Shown here: positions 32,792 through 44,388 of the stretch, piece by piece
How the letters are laid out: each line of letters opens with the position of its first letter
How positions within the stretch are numbered: the first letter of the stretch is position 1
Source of the DNA: Cololabis saira
Taxonomy: Eukaryota; Chordata; Actinopteri; Beloniformes; Belonidae
Length of the DNA stretch: 64,000 nt
NCBI RefSeq assembly: GCF_033807715.1
Contig: NC_084606.1
Coordinates: 36,026,398-36,090,397, forward strand
Direction: 5' to 3'
Made by a program: the position numbers and the translations under genes
Notes under the pieces: model-generated
The model's input: only the letters and a program-made list of their open reading frames with translations
What the model was told of the DNA's origin: nothing
Databases searched by the model: none

Positions 32792-33590
32792 AGAATATCA
32801 CATTTCTACCACTTTTAAACACACCAGGTATGTCCAAATTCTGGGAGATTTCTCTCCACTTTTGTCCCTTTTTATTGATGTCCCGATAGGCCTGCAGTCT
32901 CATCCCACAGCTCCTCACACAGACTCACAGCCAAGATCATTCTTTCTTCCAACTTCATCATCTCTGATCTACAAGCTGCAACTTTTCTTTTCTCCCTCCA
33001 GCACCTTCTCTCCTATTGGACACCGCCGAGATGCCGTCACAGGGCCCACGGTGAAATTAAAAAAATTTCAATTTGCAGCAGCAGCTTGGGGCGTCTTGCG
33101 CGGTAACCCGGCGGCTGCTCAGCGGTGTGCGCCTGTTGCGCGCTCTGCCGCCACGGCAACCCGGCGGCGTGCGTCCACTTGCGCCCTTTGCCGACGCGCA
33201 AACTCGGCAGCGTGCGCCCTGTTGCGCGCCGCCGACCTCGGCGGCAGACCCTGCACCCTCGCGCGGCGGCAGCACATACACAATGAATGGGAAAGCCGGC
33301 GGCGGCTGCCGCTGTGCCGCTATGTGACTAAATGTGGCTAAAGGCGATTTGCTAAACCACTGAACATGCATCTCTCTGTTGAGCTTCTTTTGGGATCAAC
33401 TGAGGCATCAGAAAAGTGCTTGTGGAGTGCAGGGTACTGTTGCCATACAGCTTTAATGGTCCTATAACTGGATGCCACCCATCTAGTGGTGAGAATTCTC
33501 CCTATGTTCAGACACTAATGCAAGAACCTCACAACATCAGTGAGCTCACAGCGGTTTCTGGCAGATGCATGATAGAGACTGTACACTTTG

Positions 33591-34600
33591 TAGGGTAGTA
33601 ACAATATATCGTGCCACGAAATTTCGCGATACAAAAACGTCACAATACGTGTCGTGGAGGTGACAAAGTGTATCGCGATATTGGGTTATTAATATTAATC
33701 TATTGTGTTGACTAGTAACGCGCATCCGACCACACGTACCGACCGCGCCTTGACCCGCGGACCAAAATCTTATTCCGCTCAGAAGAAACTAGTCCCATTT
33801 TGTGGTCCCGTTTTGAGCTCTGAACTTTTACTAATGTAAGGCTGGTGTAGAGTTAAGCCTTACCTTATTAAATTAAACCTTTTTGGGGTTGTGAGTAGGA
33901 TAAACACGGGGACAACTTCTGCTGAGTTCCAGTGTACTTTAATGTCCCTCAACAGTGTAGGATTTTAGAACATCAACACAACACCTAGTGCCGTACTGTG
34001 GCGTATCACTCCGCCCAATCTAAAACAGACTAATCACTACAGATAAACTGACTAGTCTCATTATAGTCCCTGATTTACATCAGAATATAAAGAATATATT
34101 TATAAAATAATGAACCCTGAATTACCAAAATAACCTTCTTAACAAAAATAAATCTCCTCTTACACTTATAAGGTGAGCATGAATCAATCTGTTTTATCAT
34201 GTAAAATTGTATGTATTTATTTACTTTTATTTATTTATTTAATTGTAGTTGTTAAATTAGAAAGAAAAAAGTCAAATTATACATGACTGGTATGAAACTG
34301 AAGATGCATAATGCAAACCTGACATTTACTTTTAGTTCAGTTTGTGGAAAATGGTTGGCCTGGCTTTCTCTTTAAAACTTAAACAGTTATAAAGCATTAC
34401 AAACTGTAACAATAGGGCAAATGCACAGTATTGTTTTGTATTTTGTGTCTTTCAAATAAAAGACAATTTTTTCCAGTCACATGTTCCTCATTCAAGATTG
34501 TTAAAAAATACTGCTATAATATCGTATCGTATCGTTATCGTGACCTCAATATCGTATATCGTACCGTATCGTGAGATTAGTGTATCGTTACACCCCCCTA
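33591..34600. mobile_element. hAT MITE interrupting the transposase
   Basis: Inverted sister of 5184-6086, with termini TAGGGTAGTAACAATATATC and CGTTACACCCCCCTA. The 8-bp duplication ACACTTTG is at 33583-33590 and 34601-34608. Removing the element with one repeat restores contiguous transposase reading. Confidence 0.9.
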
Positions 34601-35024
34601 ACACTTTGTCAAAGAAAAACTGGAAATCATTCATCCCTGTAATTTCCTCAACAGCATCTCCAACACTCAACTCAAGACCGTGGTTCATGCAGTGCCACAC
34701 CAGCACGTTGGGAAACTTTTCAACAATTTTGGTTACAACACCTGATTTACTTCCAAGCATGACAGAAGCTCCATCTGAAGCAAAGCAAACAAAGCGCTCC
34801 TTTATAATAATATCAGAGAAGCCATGGTGTGACAGGTGGTTCATCAGAGCTAGATAAATTCCATCGGCACTGGTTGCAGAAAGCTCAACTAGATCCAAGA
34901 AGAATGTTAGTGGCTCTTCACTCATCCCTAGGCTTGCTCTAATATAAATGATCAAAACTGATTTTTTACTGTCAGTTGTAGATTCATCTATCAGAACAGA
35001 AAATGTTGTTCCACTTTGAAGGAC

Positions 35025-35276
35025 CTTTTCCAGAATCCTCTCTGAGGATTTCCTCTGCCACCTTCAGAGCTCCCTGCTCCGTGAAAGTGCTTATCACATT
35101 TGCGATGTCCAGGCGGCTTTTTCAGAGTTATACTCAGATCCTCAGAGTTATCCTCAGATCCTCAGAGTTATCCTCAGATCCTCAGAGTTATCCTCAGATC
35201 CTCAGTTATCCTCAGATCCTCAGAAAGATTGTTCAAGAGGTTTCTCAAAATCCTTGTGGGTTTTTTTTTGCGCCAT
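35025..35276 (-). pseudogene. PYD exon pseudogene, copy 3
   Basis: On the - strand, ATG at 35276 is followed by the PYD-exon start, but a 9-A run shifts the frame within six codons (copy 1 has 7 A then G). The middle is replaced by a tandem repeat (about 35120-35225). The end (AAAAGCCGCCTGGACATCGC, then GGAGCAGGGAGCTCTGAAGG) matches copies 1 and 2. Homology stops before the PYD donor, at the junction with hAT transposase sequence. Confidence 0.85.
35120..35225. repeat. 20-bp minisatellite inside the PYD pseudogene
   Basis: About five units of TCCTCAGATCCTCAGAGTTA, the last ones 15 bp. The seed is probably the native TTTCTGAGGA of the PYD exon. It destroyed the coding frame. Confidence 0.85.
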
Positions 35277-35465
35277 GTCTCAGACAAAAAGAAAGAAAGA
35301 AAAAGATGAGAAGGTGATGGTTTGCAGCTTAGTGCACGCGCATATCCGCTCACTATTAAGTCAAGGAAGAGGAAGGATGCATTCAGTTGCTGTTGGAAAA
35401 GTGTGAGATCCCAAAAGAGAGCAACTACCGCGTTTTATGAGGAATGTGAAACGTGTACAAAAGTA
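35277..35465 (-). promoter_or_regulatory. Empty-site promoter of PYD copy 3
   Basis: Matches the PYD2 upstream region in reverse: AGTGCACGCGCATATCCGCT, then GTTGCTGTTGGAAAAGTGTG, then TTTTATGAGGAATGTGAAAC. It lacks the 1.04-kb hAT insertion present in PYD2. Confidence 0.75.
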
Positions 35466-36238
35466 AAACGGTTTTAGTAGCAGTCCCTGCACCGACCAAT
35501 AGAGGCTGTCTGCAAAAGTGGGTCGGCCTCCAATGATTGTCGTATTAAAATCTCAAACGTTAGAGCAGAACTAAACATATTTACTGTCTGGTTCAAAAAA
35601 CTGTTTTGGTCTCAATCAGTTGATTTCACATCCATGACGACTCTGAGGGGGTTATTGAGACGTCTTTTGTACCATGCGAAGAGAGTTTATATAAACACAA
35701 TAAATTATTTTCTTTCCCTTTGTCTTTCCCTCTCTCTCTGCCGTTGTGGAAGTGTTTGGCTGACATTAGTCTGGTTGTCGCTCTGCCAACGTCACACCAT
35801 GTGAGCAAGCAATCAGGGAATCGTTGCATGTGACTCACATGCAACGATTCCCCGATTGCTTGTTTGTCCGTCCAATTTGTAGAATCTATTTCTTGTATTT
35901 TAATTACAAAATACGTAATTATAATTCATTACATTTTTCAGACCAGTATTTTGTATTTATAATTAGAAGTAAAACAAATTTGAATGTGTTGTTCTGACGT
36001 TCATTTAATGTTCAATTTAGTAAGGATTTTTGTTCTTTTTTGGGGGGTGGTGGGCCATTTGCTTTACCAACAGAGCCAATGGCCACCCCCCCCACAATTA
36101 ATTTAAAAAATATATATAAATAAATACTTTGACTTGCACTGGTGCACTATGAAATGGAACTCTACATCCACTATTGAAATAGTTTGTATACAATGGTAAG
36201 AGTTTCTATAGTTTCTATGGCAGCAACTATAAACATAC

Positions 36239-37010
36239 CTTTCAAAAGGTGCACGGGTCCGCTGGACTGTCTCAGTTTGTAAGATCTGAAAATATTAAAA
36301 TTACATTAGGATATGAGAACAGTAAATATTTATTGACTTTTATTTACAATTAAGATATACAACTGTTAGCTTTAGTGTTTGTTTGTTAATGAGCAAATGC
36401 AAAATGAATAATTTCTTTATAAATTCAACAGAATCAAAGGAAAATGTGCTCACCGACTGCACCTGTGACCTTGTTTCTTCATCAGTAATATGTTCAGTTT
36501 TGACCTTTACATTGTCTGGACCTTTTATAAGACACTCATACAAGAGTTCAGACAGGAAACATGGACTCTGTCCCCCATGGGCAATCCACATTGCCATAAT
36601 CTGGCCAGCATTGAAGTATCCATTGTCTTTCATTGCTGTTATCAAATGAAATTAAACATCACATGTGAAATGGTTACATCAGAAATATTCAGGCTGAGTT
36701 TTATAAAAAAAAAAAACCTTTGGAGCTGCAAGTGAGGACTTTGGACCCTCAAAGATCCCAATTTTGTCCTTGATTTCATGAAGTCAGAGTGGGAAAAACT
36801 CCTCCATTGTCCACGGCTCCCTCAGATATTCCATAGTCATCAGTAAACCTGACATCCACTTTTTTCTCGGGTGAAAAATTGGATCTGCCCAGGGCTCTGG
36901 ATGCTCCATCCCACACACTTCTTCTCATGATATTGAAGCGCACAGTGCTGTCATTATTTACTCTAGATGAAAACTGCTCCACTATTCTCTCTAAAGTCAT
37001 CTTTAAATCA
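36239..37010 (-). pseudogene. HECT-domain E3 ligase fragment, G2E3-like
   Basis: Three exon-like pieces. 37010-36718 gives FNIMRRSVWDGASRAL, VRFTDDYGISEGAVDNGG and, after a frame change near 36785, EIKDKIGIFEGPKSSLAAPK. 36635-36454 gives YFNAGQIMAMWIAHGG and LSELLYECLIKGPD. 36285-36239 gives VQRTRAPFER. These are successive blocks of the HECT fold in teleost G2E3-like proteins, which are ubiquitin ligases. Splice sites look good, but phases between the first two pieces do not match and one frameshift is present. The catalytic Cys block is not found. Probably a decayed gene. Confidence 0.65.
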
Positions 37011-37770
37011 CTGGAACAATAGTAGACAATAAAACAAAGTCATTGTTAGTGTCAGTGGGAATAACTGGGCCTGATTTACTAAAGGTTTGCGTGTGTAAAA
37101 ACCTGTGCAAACTTGACAGCACCCGCAAACCAAAGTGCCAGCTGATCTACTAACAGCGTGCAAAGAGGACTGCGTCTCTGAAATGAGCAAAATAGCACAC
37201 GCTGTTCATTTAGTACGTTTGCCCTGATGAATAATCAATATTGGGCGTACCCGCCAGAAATTCTAAATACTGGGAGGGGAAGATGCAAATAGGGTAATTT
37301 ACCACACGCAATGAGATTTACCAAGCCTGAAAGTAGTTGCGCGTATTGTGATTGCGTCTGTATTTAATACGTTCGAAAGGAAGGTGCTAATCTGCTGCTG
37401 CTGTTATTGTGGCAAGGAGGCGACATCCAAAATCAAAAAATACGCAGAGAGAGAGTCTTTATTCTGCTGCATGCCATTTTAAAAATGGTTGCACAAGTTT
37501 TATTAAAGGCCACTTTTTCTTTAGTTCTTCGCCTTATATCTTGCCACCTTCTCTTATTGTGCCCCCTCCACTCGCTCACAAGCAGGCCAAGCCTTTGTGC
37601 CAAAACTTTGTATTTTATTGATTACTTATCTTATTGAACTTGAAATCATCCTTCGTAAATTACATTTAATTAAAACCCGTGCTTATTAATCACAAAACAC
37701 AGGTTAAACATCATGACCAAATCCGCTCCGACCTGGTGCGTCAGGATCAGCGCAGAGACTGCAGCTTCGC

Positions 37771-37896
37771 CGGAATTATGGTTCTGCGTTAAATCGACGG
37801 CGTAGCCGACGGCGTAGGGTCGCGGTGCCGTGTGCGTCGCCGCGTACCTTACGCCGTCGGTTCTGCGTTGGTGTGACGCGGAACCATAAATCAGCC
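37771..37896. mobile_element. GC-rich hairpin MITE, complete copy
   Basis: AATTATGGTTCTGCGTTAAA is mirrored by GTGACGCGGAACCATAAAT, with the ACGGCGTAGGGT/ACCTTACGCCGT core. Same family as 18677-18808. Confidence 0.75.
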
Positions 37897-38306
37897 AATC
37901 AGGGAGCAAGGGGTTGGGGGAGCTGGGCTGATGTTGATCCGCGGACAAAACTTGTTAAGGAGCATCAAACTCACTCTTATCTACGCGGAAATAACGCTAA
38001 AATATAAAGAAGGCTTCCCAAAGTGTGATCTATGGTGAAATAGGAAAATTAAGATGTGCAACTCTTCTAAAGGTGAGACATGCATTTAATTGACTTAATG
38101 GCGCCAGCCTTGGCGTTTATTATTACGCAAATGTGGAATGTTTGGGTCTGTCTAATTTCGTCAAATTAAATTTGGAGATTCACCGTTCACATTTTTATGT
38201 GTATGCGTTGTATGAGAGAGAGATGGAGAGGGCGAGGGAGGGAGGGAGAGACGTGGCCTGTAAGTCGTTGTTTTTTGTTTTTTTGCAGTTTGGGTGCACA
38301 ATACAC

Positions 38307-38310
<4 letters not shown>

Positions 38311-38388
<78 letters not shown>
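38311..38388 (+). repeat. (GT)n microsatellite
   Basis: About 38 uninterrupted GT units. Confidence 0.97.
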
Positions 38389-38390
<2 letters not shown>

Positions 38391-40311
38391 TAAAAAGAGA
38401 TTTTGCAGTATGTTGTGTAATTGAAACTGGTTTGCTGTGATCGCTGATGGCAAACTCATATTAAGCATTTACATCGCTGGTTATTATGTGCCCCCCAATT
38501 AGATCTGTTCTGCCGCCGACTCTGTTTTAACCTCATCTGCCGTTCTTTTTGTCTTACTGCATTTATTCTATCGCAGATTTTCTCCGATATTGCGTTTCTT
38601 TTGGTAATGCTTAAATTTCTTTGCTGTAGTTAATGAATGTGTTTATTTGCCTCTTCCACTAATATTTCTAACTCCACCGCGTCAAATTTCATTTTGCGCT
38701 TGCGACTATCCTGCTTTCCATCCAGACTCTCCATGGCGCAAAGTTTGCGCCGCAAACCGTAAGACGCGCAACACTTCATTTAAATACTGCAGTTTGCGCC
38801 TATAATCCAACACCCAAATATCCACATTGATTAAAAATCAATTTTCCAAAAATATTTGTGATGACGTAAAGGGGTAAGGGAAAGAGTTTTACTTTTTTCT
38901 TGCTTTTCCAGAATAACTTAACCCACTGATATATCACACAAAAAATGTAAGGAGCATGTAAAAATACTCAAAACAAAATGAGGACAAATTGTTATTTGAT
39001 CTGCCAAACCACTTCTGAAGATGGTCGGAGATGCATTGTCACCACACAGAACACAGGGTGTAAATGCAAGTGCAACTTGAATCTAAATGCAACATCTCTG
39101 CAGGGGGAAATAGGCCATAAAAAACAAAAACATTAAAATAGTTGGCTGCTGTGTCTGTCAATGGGAAGGCACATGCAATGGATCTATTGTAGATATGGAC
39201 ACTGGAGACATACATTGATACAAGGTGTAATTGTATGTGGTCAAGTGTTATCTGATTGCAATCTGATCACGAAAAGGGTGCCATACATACACATGAAAAA
39301 TAATGCATGTTATAGCACGGATAATCTCCATTCAGAGAAGTTTTACACCATGATTTATAAAAAAAAAAAATCTATTGTATATTGTTGACAAGATTACCAC
39401 AGAAATGACTGGATAACAGATAAAGAAGGGGACCCTGCCCGTTCTTCTCTGTCGGGGGAGGCGGGGGGCCGCGCCCGATTGGGTGAAATGTCACCATCTG
39501 CTGGACGAAAAAACACACCACAACAACAAACGGTGGATAAAACAGATCAGCGGTTCCCAACTTTGTCATCAACAGATGACAATTAATTAGATTAGATTTA
39601 AACAATTAATTAGATTGAAGGTGTGTGATTATGAAGGGAAATAACTAAAGGTTTATAACATGGTTTATATTTAAAACCATATAAATTTTTGTATTAATAT
39701 TATTATATTAATAAAGTAATGTATTTATAATTATTAATTTATAATTATAATATTATTATTTTTAATGTGTTTCTCTTTCAGATACGTGGGCCCGGAGAAC
39801 AACCAGACGACATACCTGCCAAGAATCTGTAAAGTAAAGCTGCAAAAATAAATAGTGTATATATAAATAAACCAGATCCTGTTTTGGCTGCTTACTCCAG
39901 TTCTTCTTGTTATTTATGTTATTTATAACAAGAACAATTAAAGGTATTCCCTGAGGTTTTTTTTTCAATGGGATCTCATCTGTTCCAGTCATGTAATTAA
40001 CAATCATTTCAAGTGGATAATCAAACTATATTTATCTATAATTTAACAAGGAATGAGACAAAGATTCAAAGTTTTCAAGAAAAACAAGCCACATTTATTC
40101 ATACAAAAAGAAAAATAATACACACATGATAAACAAATATATACATTTATATACAAAATAAAAACAAATTATATACAAATTATAAAAGACTATACATTTA
40201 TATACAAAATCTCATTTTTCTTTGTCTTTTCCTGCCCTTCCAGTCTGCCACCAACAGCAGCTCTCACCACAGAGTCCTCGGTCTGAGCATCAACCTCGAG
40301 CTGCCAGCACG

Positions 40312-40437
40312 TCTCCCTGATGGACACGTAGTCTCCCTGATGGACATGTAGTCTCCCTGATGGACACGTAGTCTCCCTGATGGACATGTAGTCTCCCTGA
40401 TGGACACGTAGTCTCCCTGATGGACACGTAGTCTCCG
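40312..40437. repeat. 20-bp minisatellite, about six to seven units
   Basis: Units of GTCTCCCTGATGGACACGTA, alternating with ATGTA. It is followed by a duplicated 33-bp segment (GGATGAGGGACCAGC(G/A)GGTCCTC...) at 40438-40505. On the - strand the frame is open (GDYVSIRET repeats), but the 20-bp period does not keep one reading frame, so coding is unlikely. Confidence 0.9.
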
Positions 40438-40789
40438 TGGATGAGGGACCAGCGGGTCCTCGCGATCCTCTGGATGAGGGACCAGCAGGTCCTCATGATC
40501 CTCCCACGCGGCAGTGTGGCGGCAGGATGGAGACGGCAGAGCTGCTGCAAACGGCCTCCACCAGGACATGCTGAAATCCCGGCTGGACATCAGGACGCTG
40601 GACCTCCTCCTGAGGAGGAAATGAACGAGAAAAAGAGTGTTGTGAACAAATAAAACCGGAAGAAGCCACAAATCACACGATATTAAGAATGCTGTTTGCT
40701 TCTCGTAATGCTATATTTGACCCGATCTTTGTACGTTTTGACCATATAGAAAGGTAATTCTTGCCATTGTGAGAATGAGATGAACCTGC

Positions 40790-40972
40790 TGTATTCTACT
40801 GTCCTTACTTTTTAACAACTTGTGCTTTCTATTATTTTACCTCTTTTCTTATCATGTTATTTCATTTTATTATTTACTGTTTAACTGTGTCTTGCTGCTT
40901 TTAATGTTGATGTAAAGCACTTTGAATTACCTTGTGTTGAATTGTGCTTTACAAATAAACTTGCCTTGCCTC
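40790..40972 (+). mobile_element. LINE-like 3' tail
   Basis: GTAAAGCACTTTGAATTACC and GTGCTTTACAAATAAACTTGCC form a hairpin-bearing tail common to teleost L2-like LINEs. A reversed copy is at 60175-60245. Confidence 0.55.
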
Positions 40973-41372
40973 CATCATGTAGATCTTCTGCACCACTGTA
41001 CAATGTTTTTGTCTGTTAAAGTCAGCTGTGAGTGTGGTGTTACCTCAGAATGTGAGGATGCTGGAGACCGGTGTCCAGAGGTTTCCAGAGGGTTCCAGAG
41101 TCTCTGGTCTGAGCACTTGACCCGAGTGCTCAGACCTGGTGCCTTTAAATCACATAAGAATGAAGGAGAGAGAGAATGATGACTGCAATAAAACACAACT
41201 TACAATCATTCTTGCTGCCATTATACAGTTTAGACATGAAACGAGCAGACGACAGTGATGTCACAGTCAGGTATTGATCAGTGATCAGACAGTAATGGCA
41301 GGATGAGCAGGTTACAATCATGTGGTGTAATTAAACTAATCTGACGTCACATACGGCCAGCCCTGTCCCGTT

Positions 41373-41373
<1 letters not shown>

Positions 41374-41466
<93 letters not shown>

Positions 41467-41477
41467 GTGTGTGTGTG

Positions 41478-41538
<61 letters not shown>

Positions 41539-41549
41539 GTGTGTGTGTG

Positions 41550-41612
<63 letters not shown>

Positions 41613-41623
41613 GTGTGTGTGCA
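41374..41623 (+). repeat. (GT)n microsatellite, 250 bp
   Basis: Long GT array with GC interruptions at about seven positions. All three frames are open as CVCV or VCVC repeats and are not genes. Confidence 0.97.
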
Positions 41624-42299
41624 GCGCAGGTATGAGAGAGACGAGAGGGTCTGCGTCGATTTAACGCAGAACCATAAATCAGCCTGTAGGCTACGCCGTA
41701 GGCTCTGCGTCGATTTCAACGGCCCAAACTCGGTCATTTTACAATATAAAGTTGGCAAAACACCACGGTTACTATAGTCATGTTCCACCTGGTTTAACTA
41801 GTTATTGGAAAATATTGTATATGTCCTTACTTACCGAATGCGAGACGAGAATGTCGAGACGGGGAAAACCCCTACAAAAAGTGAAGCCAGAAATTCGGGC
41901 TCTGATTGGTCGACAAACTTGGAACAAATTCGGGCTCTGATTGTGATTGGCTGGTGGAAATTGGAACAAGAAATGGAACAAATGGAACAAATGGAACAGA
42001 GAAGAAGGGTTGCTACTTGTCTCTAGGCTAGAATATAAATAATTGTTATTCTGGATTACAACACTTAGATTTTGTATAAAATCTTCTACTGACCTCTCAC
42101 ATGTGCTGGAATCTAATGACCTGACCATGACCCCACAATATCTTGACATAGCAAATAGGCATTTCCTAACAATACTGCATGAAAAGAGATGAAACATTTA
42201 GAAAAGATGGACCTGTAGGATGTGCTGGATGAACTATTGCCAGATGCATACAAAAGAAGAAACCAAAATATGAATTAACGGAACTGAAATCCAACAGGT

Positions 42300-43068
42300 A
42301 CCTCACACCACATTTTTGGTTGTTCTGGATGAAGGCCTTATTTGGAAAAAAACCATATTGATCAAGTATGCAAAAGATCTATGAAGATGCTTGGTATACT
42401 GAGGAAAGTCTGTCCCCTGATCCATCACTTAACTTTGTATTATAGTTTTCTGTTTCCATATATGAATTACTGTAATATTGTCTGGTCTGCAACTTATCCA
42501 TCCTTCCTTAACAAACTACTGATAATCCAGAAGAGATTCCTGAGATCAATCTCTATGTCCAATAGACATAATCCATCCGCACCTCTGTTCAAAAAATACT
42601 CTATATTACCCATTCATAAACTCAATGTTTTTCACTCATGTTTATTTGTGCACAAGTTTATCAACAATAAGCAAGATCTTCCGGACACCTTTCATAATTT
42701 CTTTAGTTTTTCATCTGACTTGCATTCATACTCAACTAGACACAGTGTCAATCTACATTTACCCTTCTGTCCAACATGTTCTCATCAGTTTAATATTTCA
42801 TTTAGAGGTCCTAAACTCTGGAACAATTTAGATATGTCTCTGAGGTCCACATTGTAATTTATATCCTTCAAAAAAATGCTGAAAAAACATCTCATGTCCT
42901 AATTTTTCAATGTATTCTCTATTATGTATCTTTGTTTTCTTTTCATGTTTATAATTAGAGTTTTCCTATGTTTGTACATTTAATTTTCTTTTTAGCCCTC
43001 TGGGCTTCGTTCCCTCCTTGCACTATTTTTTTTTAAATTGTGCTAAATAAATAAATACAAATAAATAC
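42300..43068 (+). pseudogene. 5'-truncated LINE reverse-transcriptase C-terminus
   Basis: The frame 42342-42857 reads MKMLGILRKVCP, then a YPYMNYCNIVW-like stretch, FLNKLLIIQKRFLRSIS, and FRGPKLWNNLD. This is the region following the RT domain in CR1/L2/Rex-like LINEs. Only about the last 170 codons remain. The tail is (AAATAC)n-like near 43045-43068. It lies against the - strand exon at 43069-43394 and probably interrupted it. Confidence 0.75.
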
Positions 43069-43394
43069 AAATGCACTGGGTTGAGAGGGACCATGGGACA
43101 CACCGGAGGTGTTATTCCCAAACATGCAACGCGTTTTACTGCCTGCATTGACAGTAGGGCCAACCGACAAGCCATGAGTGTTGCCAGTAGAGATGGTGGG
43201 AGTTTCACTGGACATGGTGACAGTCTCATCCATAGTGATGACCCCAGCACTAGTGGACATGGTGAGGGTGCTAGCTGGGATAGAAGGTGCATCAGTGCAA
43301 ATATCTTCAGCAGCAAAACACCATATAACTTCGTCACCACTGGACATTGATGGGGTATGACTGGAGATGGATATGTCTGGGACAATGGCTGTAG
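43069..43394 (-). CDS. Ser/Thr-rich exon of an unrecognised - strand gene
   Basis: Acceptor TTACAG at 43395-43400 on the - strand. The frame reads ATAIVPDISISS, then SGDEVIWCFAAEDICTD, then many Ser/Thr (TMSTSAGVITMDETVTMSS). It joins in phase (1) with the exon at 43547-43619. It is cut at its 3' side by the LINE ending at 43068. I do not recognise the family; it may belong to the same decayed HECT gene 6 kb downstream, but nothing in the sequence proves this. Confidence 0.4.
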
Positions 43395-43546
43395 CTGTAA
43401 CATGGAAAATTAACTTTTGAGTAACATTTAACTTATATGACAGACAGTGAGCATCAGAACACATTTAGGCCTTGTACAATACATGTATTATGTGGTAGAT
43501 TAAAAAAAGGTAATTTATTATGATGTAATAGTGTAAAAATATTTAC

Positions 43547-43619
43547 CGCATTTGGCAGTGTCAGATATTTCAGCCAAACCAGGGCCATTTAAACAGCTGC
43601 TTTCTCCATCAGAAAATAA
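43547..43619 (-). CDS. Small - strand exon upstream of the Ser/Thr-rich exon
   Basis: 73 nt between TTTACAG and GCG|GTAAAT. Encodes LFSDGESSCLNGPGLAEISD plus TAKC and one extra base that completes Ala with the next exon. The matching phase supports a real exon pair. Confidence 0.45.
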
Positions 43620-43673
43620 CTGTAAATGCAAACAGATAAATACAATAACTTTTATGGCTCCAATAGACTATAC

Positions 43674-44218
43674 CAGGGGTCGGCAACCCGCGGCTCTAGA
43701 GCCGCATGCGGCTCTTTAGCGCCGCCCTAGTGGCTCCTGGAGCTTTTTCAAAAATGTTTGACCCTTTTTTTCTCTTTTTTTCTTCTTATTTTTTCCTCTT
43801 TTTTTCTTCCTTTTCCTTTCCTTTTTAATCTCGACATTTCAACTTTTTTCCTCGAAATTTTGACTATTTCCTCGTCATTTCGACTTTTTTTTCTCAACAT
43901 TTCGACTTTTTTTTTGACATTTCAACTTTTTTCTTGTCATTTTTACTTTTTTCTCGTCATTTTTACTTTTTTTCTCGTCATTTCGACTTTTTTCTCAACA
44001 TTTCAACTTTTTTCTCGACATTTCGACTTTTTTCTCGAACTGCATAATGAAAAAATAAATCTTCCCCCAGTTATAACTAATACAGAAACATGCAGCATGT
44101 GTTGTCTTCATTCTAAGGTTTATACAAGACTCTTCATTTTTTGCGGCTCCAGACATATTTGTTTTTTGTGTTTTTGGTCCAATATGGCTCTTTCTACATT
44201 TTGGGTTGCCGACCCCTG
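43674..44218. mobile_element. hAT element with TTTCGACTTTTTTCTCGACA tandem interior
   Basis: The termini CAGGGGTCGGCAACCCGC and GGGTTGCCGACCCCTG are flanked by GACTATAC (43666-43673, 44219-44226). The interior repeats (A/T)TTTCGACTTTTTTCTCG(A/T)CA about ten times. The same family is at 62755-63126, with fragments near 49690 and 50040-50140. Confidence 0.9.
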
Positions 44219-44388
44219 GACTATACTGACAAAAAAATATTCTAACAGACTTTTGTATTATGTCAGAGCATACTACAAGTAACTATTTTAATCAAGCGTA
44301 AAATACAATATTGCTATTGTGACTGCCACAGTAATAAACATGTCTTGAAATCGTTAGTACTACTCACAGCTTCTTTTTCATCACTTAA

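Larger units (their letters stand above)
31557..33344. mobile_element. Composite insertion inside the hAT transposase
   Basis: The left edge TCACATAGAACGCGGCA and right edge GTGCCGCTATGTGA look like inverted ends. Within it are GC-rich (CGCGGCGGCAGC-type) arms, a hAT-type MITE (31651-32440) and a SINE (32594-32791). The gag-like-looking GC-rich frames at 33057-33330 are by-products of composition. Confidence 0.55.
30825..34998 (-). pseudogene. hAT-family transposase (KIAA1586-like), broken by two insertions
   Basis: Reading right to left, 34998-34601 gives LIDESTTDS (first catalytic Asp), CFASDGASVMLG (second Asp) and WHCMNHGLELS (the Cys-x2-His motif). The segment 33590-33345 continues with a TRWVASS motif, and 31556-30825 gives ISTAECERGFSQMN, the hATC dimerisation signature. 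The order is that of a single transposase. It is cut by a hAT MITE (33591-34600, 8-bp duplication) and a composite insertion (about 31557-33344), with frameshifts between the last open segments. The BED-finger N-terminus is absent; directly upstream lies a PYD pseudo-exon. Inactive. Confidence 0.8.
37066..38800. mobile_element. Harbinger-like element with nested repeats
   Basis: Starts GGGCCTGATTTACTAAAGG and ends with GCGCAAAGTTTGCGCC...TTTGCGCC, the pattern of teleost Harbinger elements. Contains a hairpin MITE (37771-37896) and a (GT)n tract (38311-38388). A short open frame at 37409 (MARRRHPKSKNTQRE) is in the position of the transposase start but does not continue. Confidence 0.45.

Noticed and set aside
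33057..33371. GC-rich open frames on both strands
   Set aside because: They lie in a repeated CGCGGCGGC-rich arm of an insertion within the hAT transposase; overlapping frames on both strands indicate composition only.
40312..40437. Repeat array with a - strand open frame (135 codons)
   Set aside because: The 20-bp period shifts frame every unit, there are no spacers, and no motif was recognised, so it is treated as a minisatellite.
41336..41788. Open frames reading Cys-Val or Thr-His repeats
   Set aside because: Dinucleotide repeat (GT)n; no gene.
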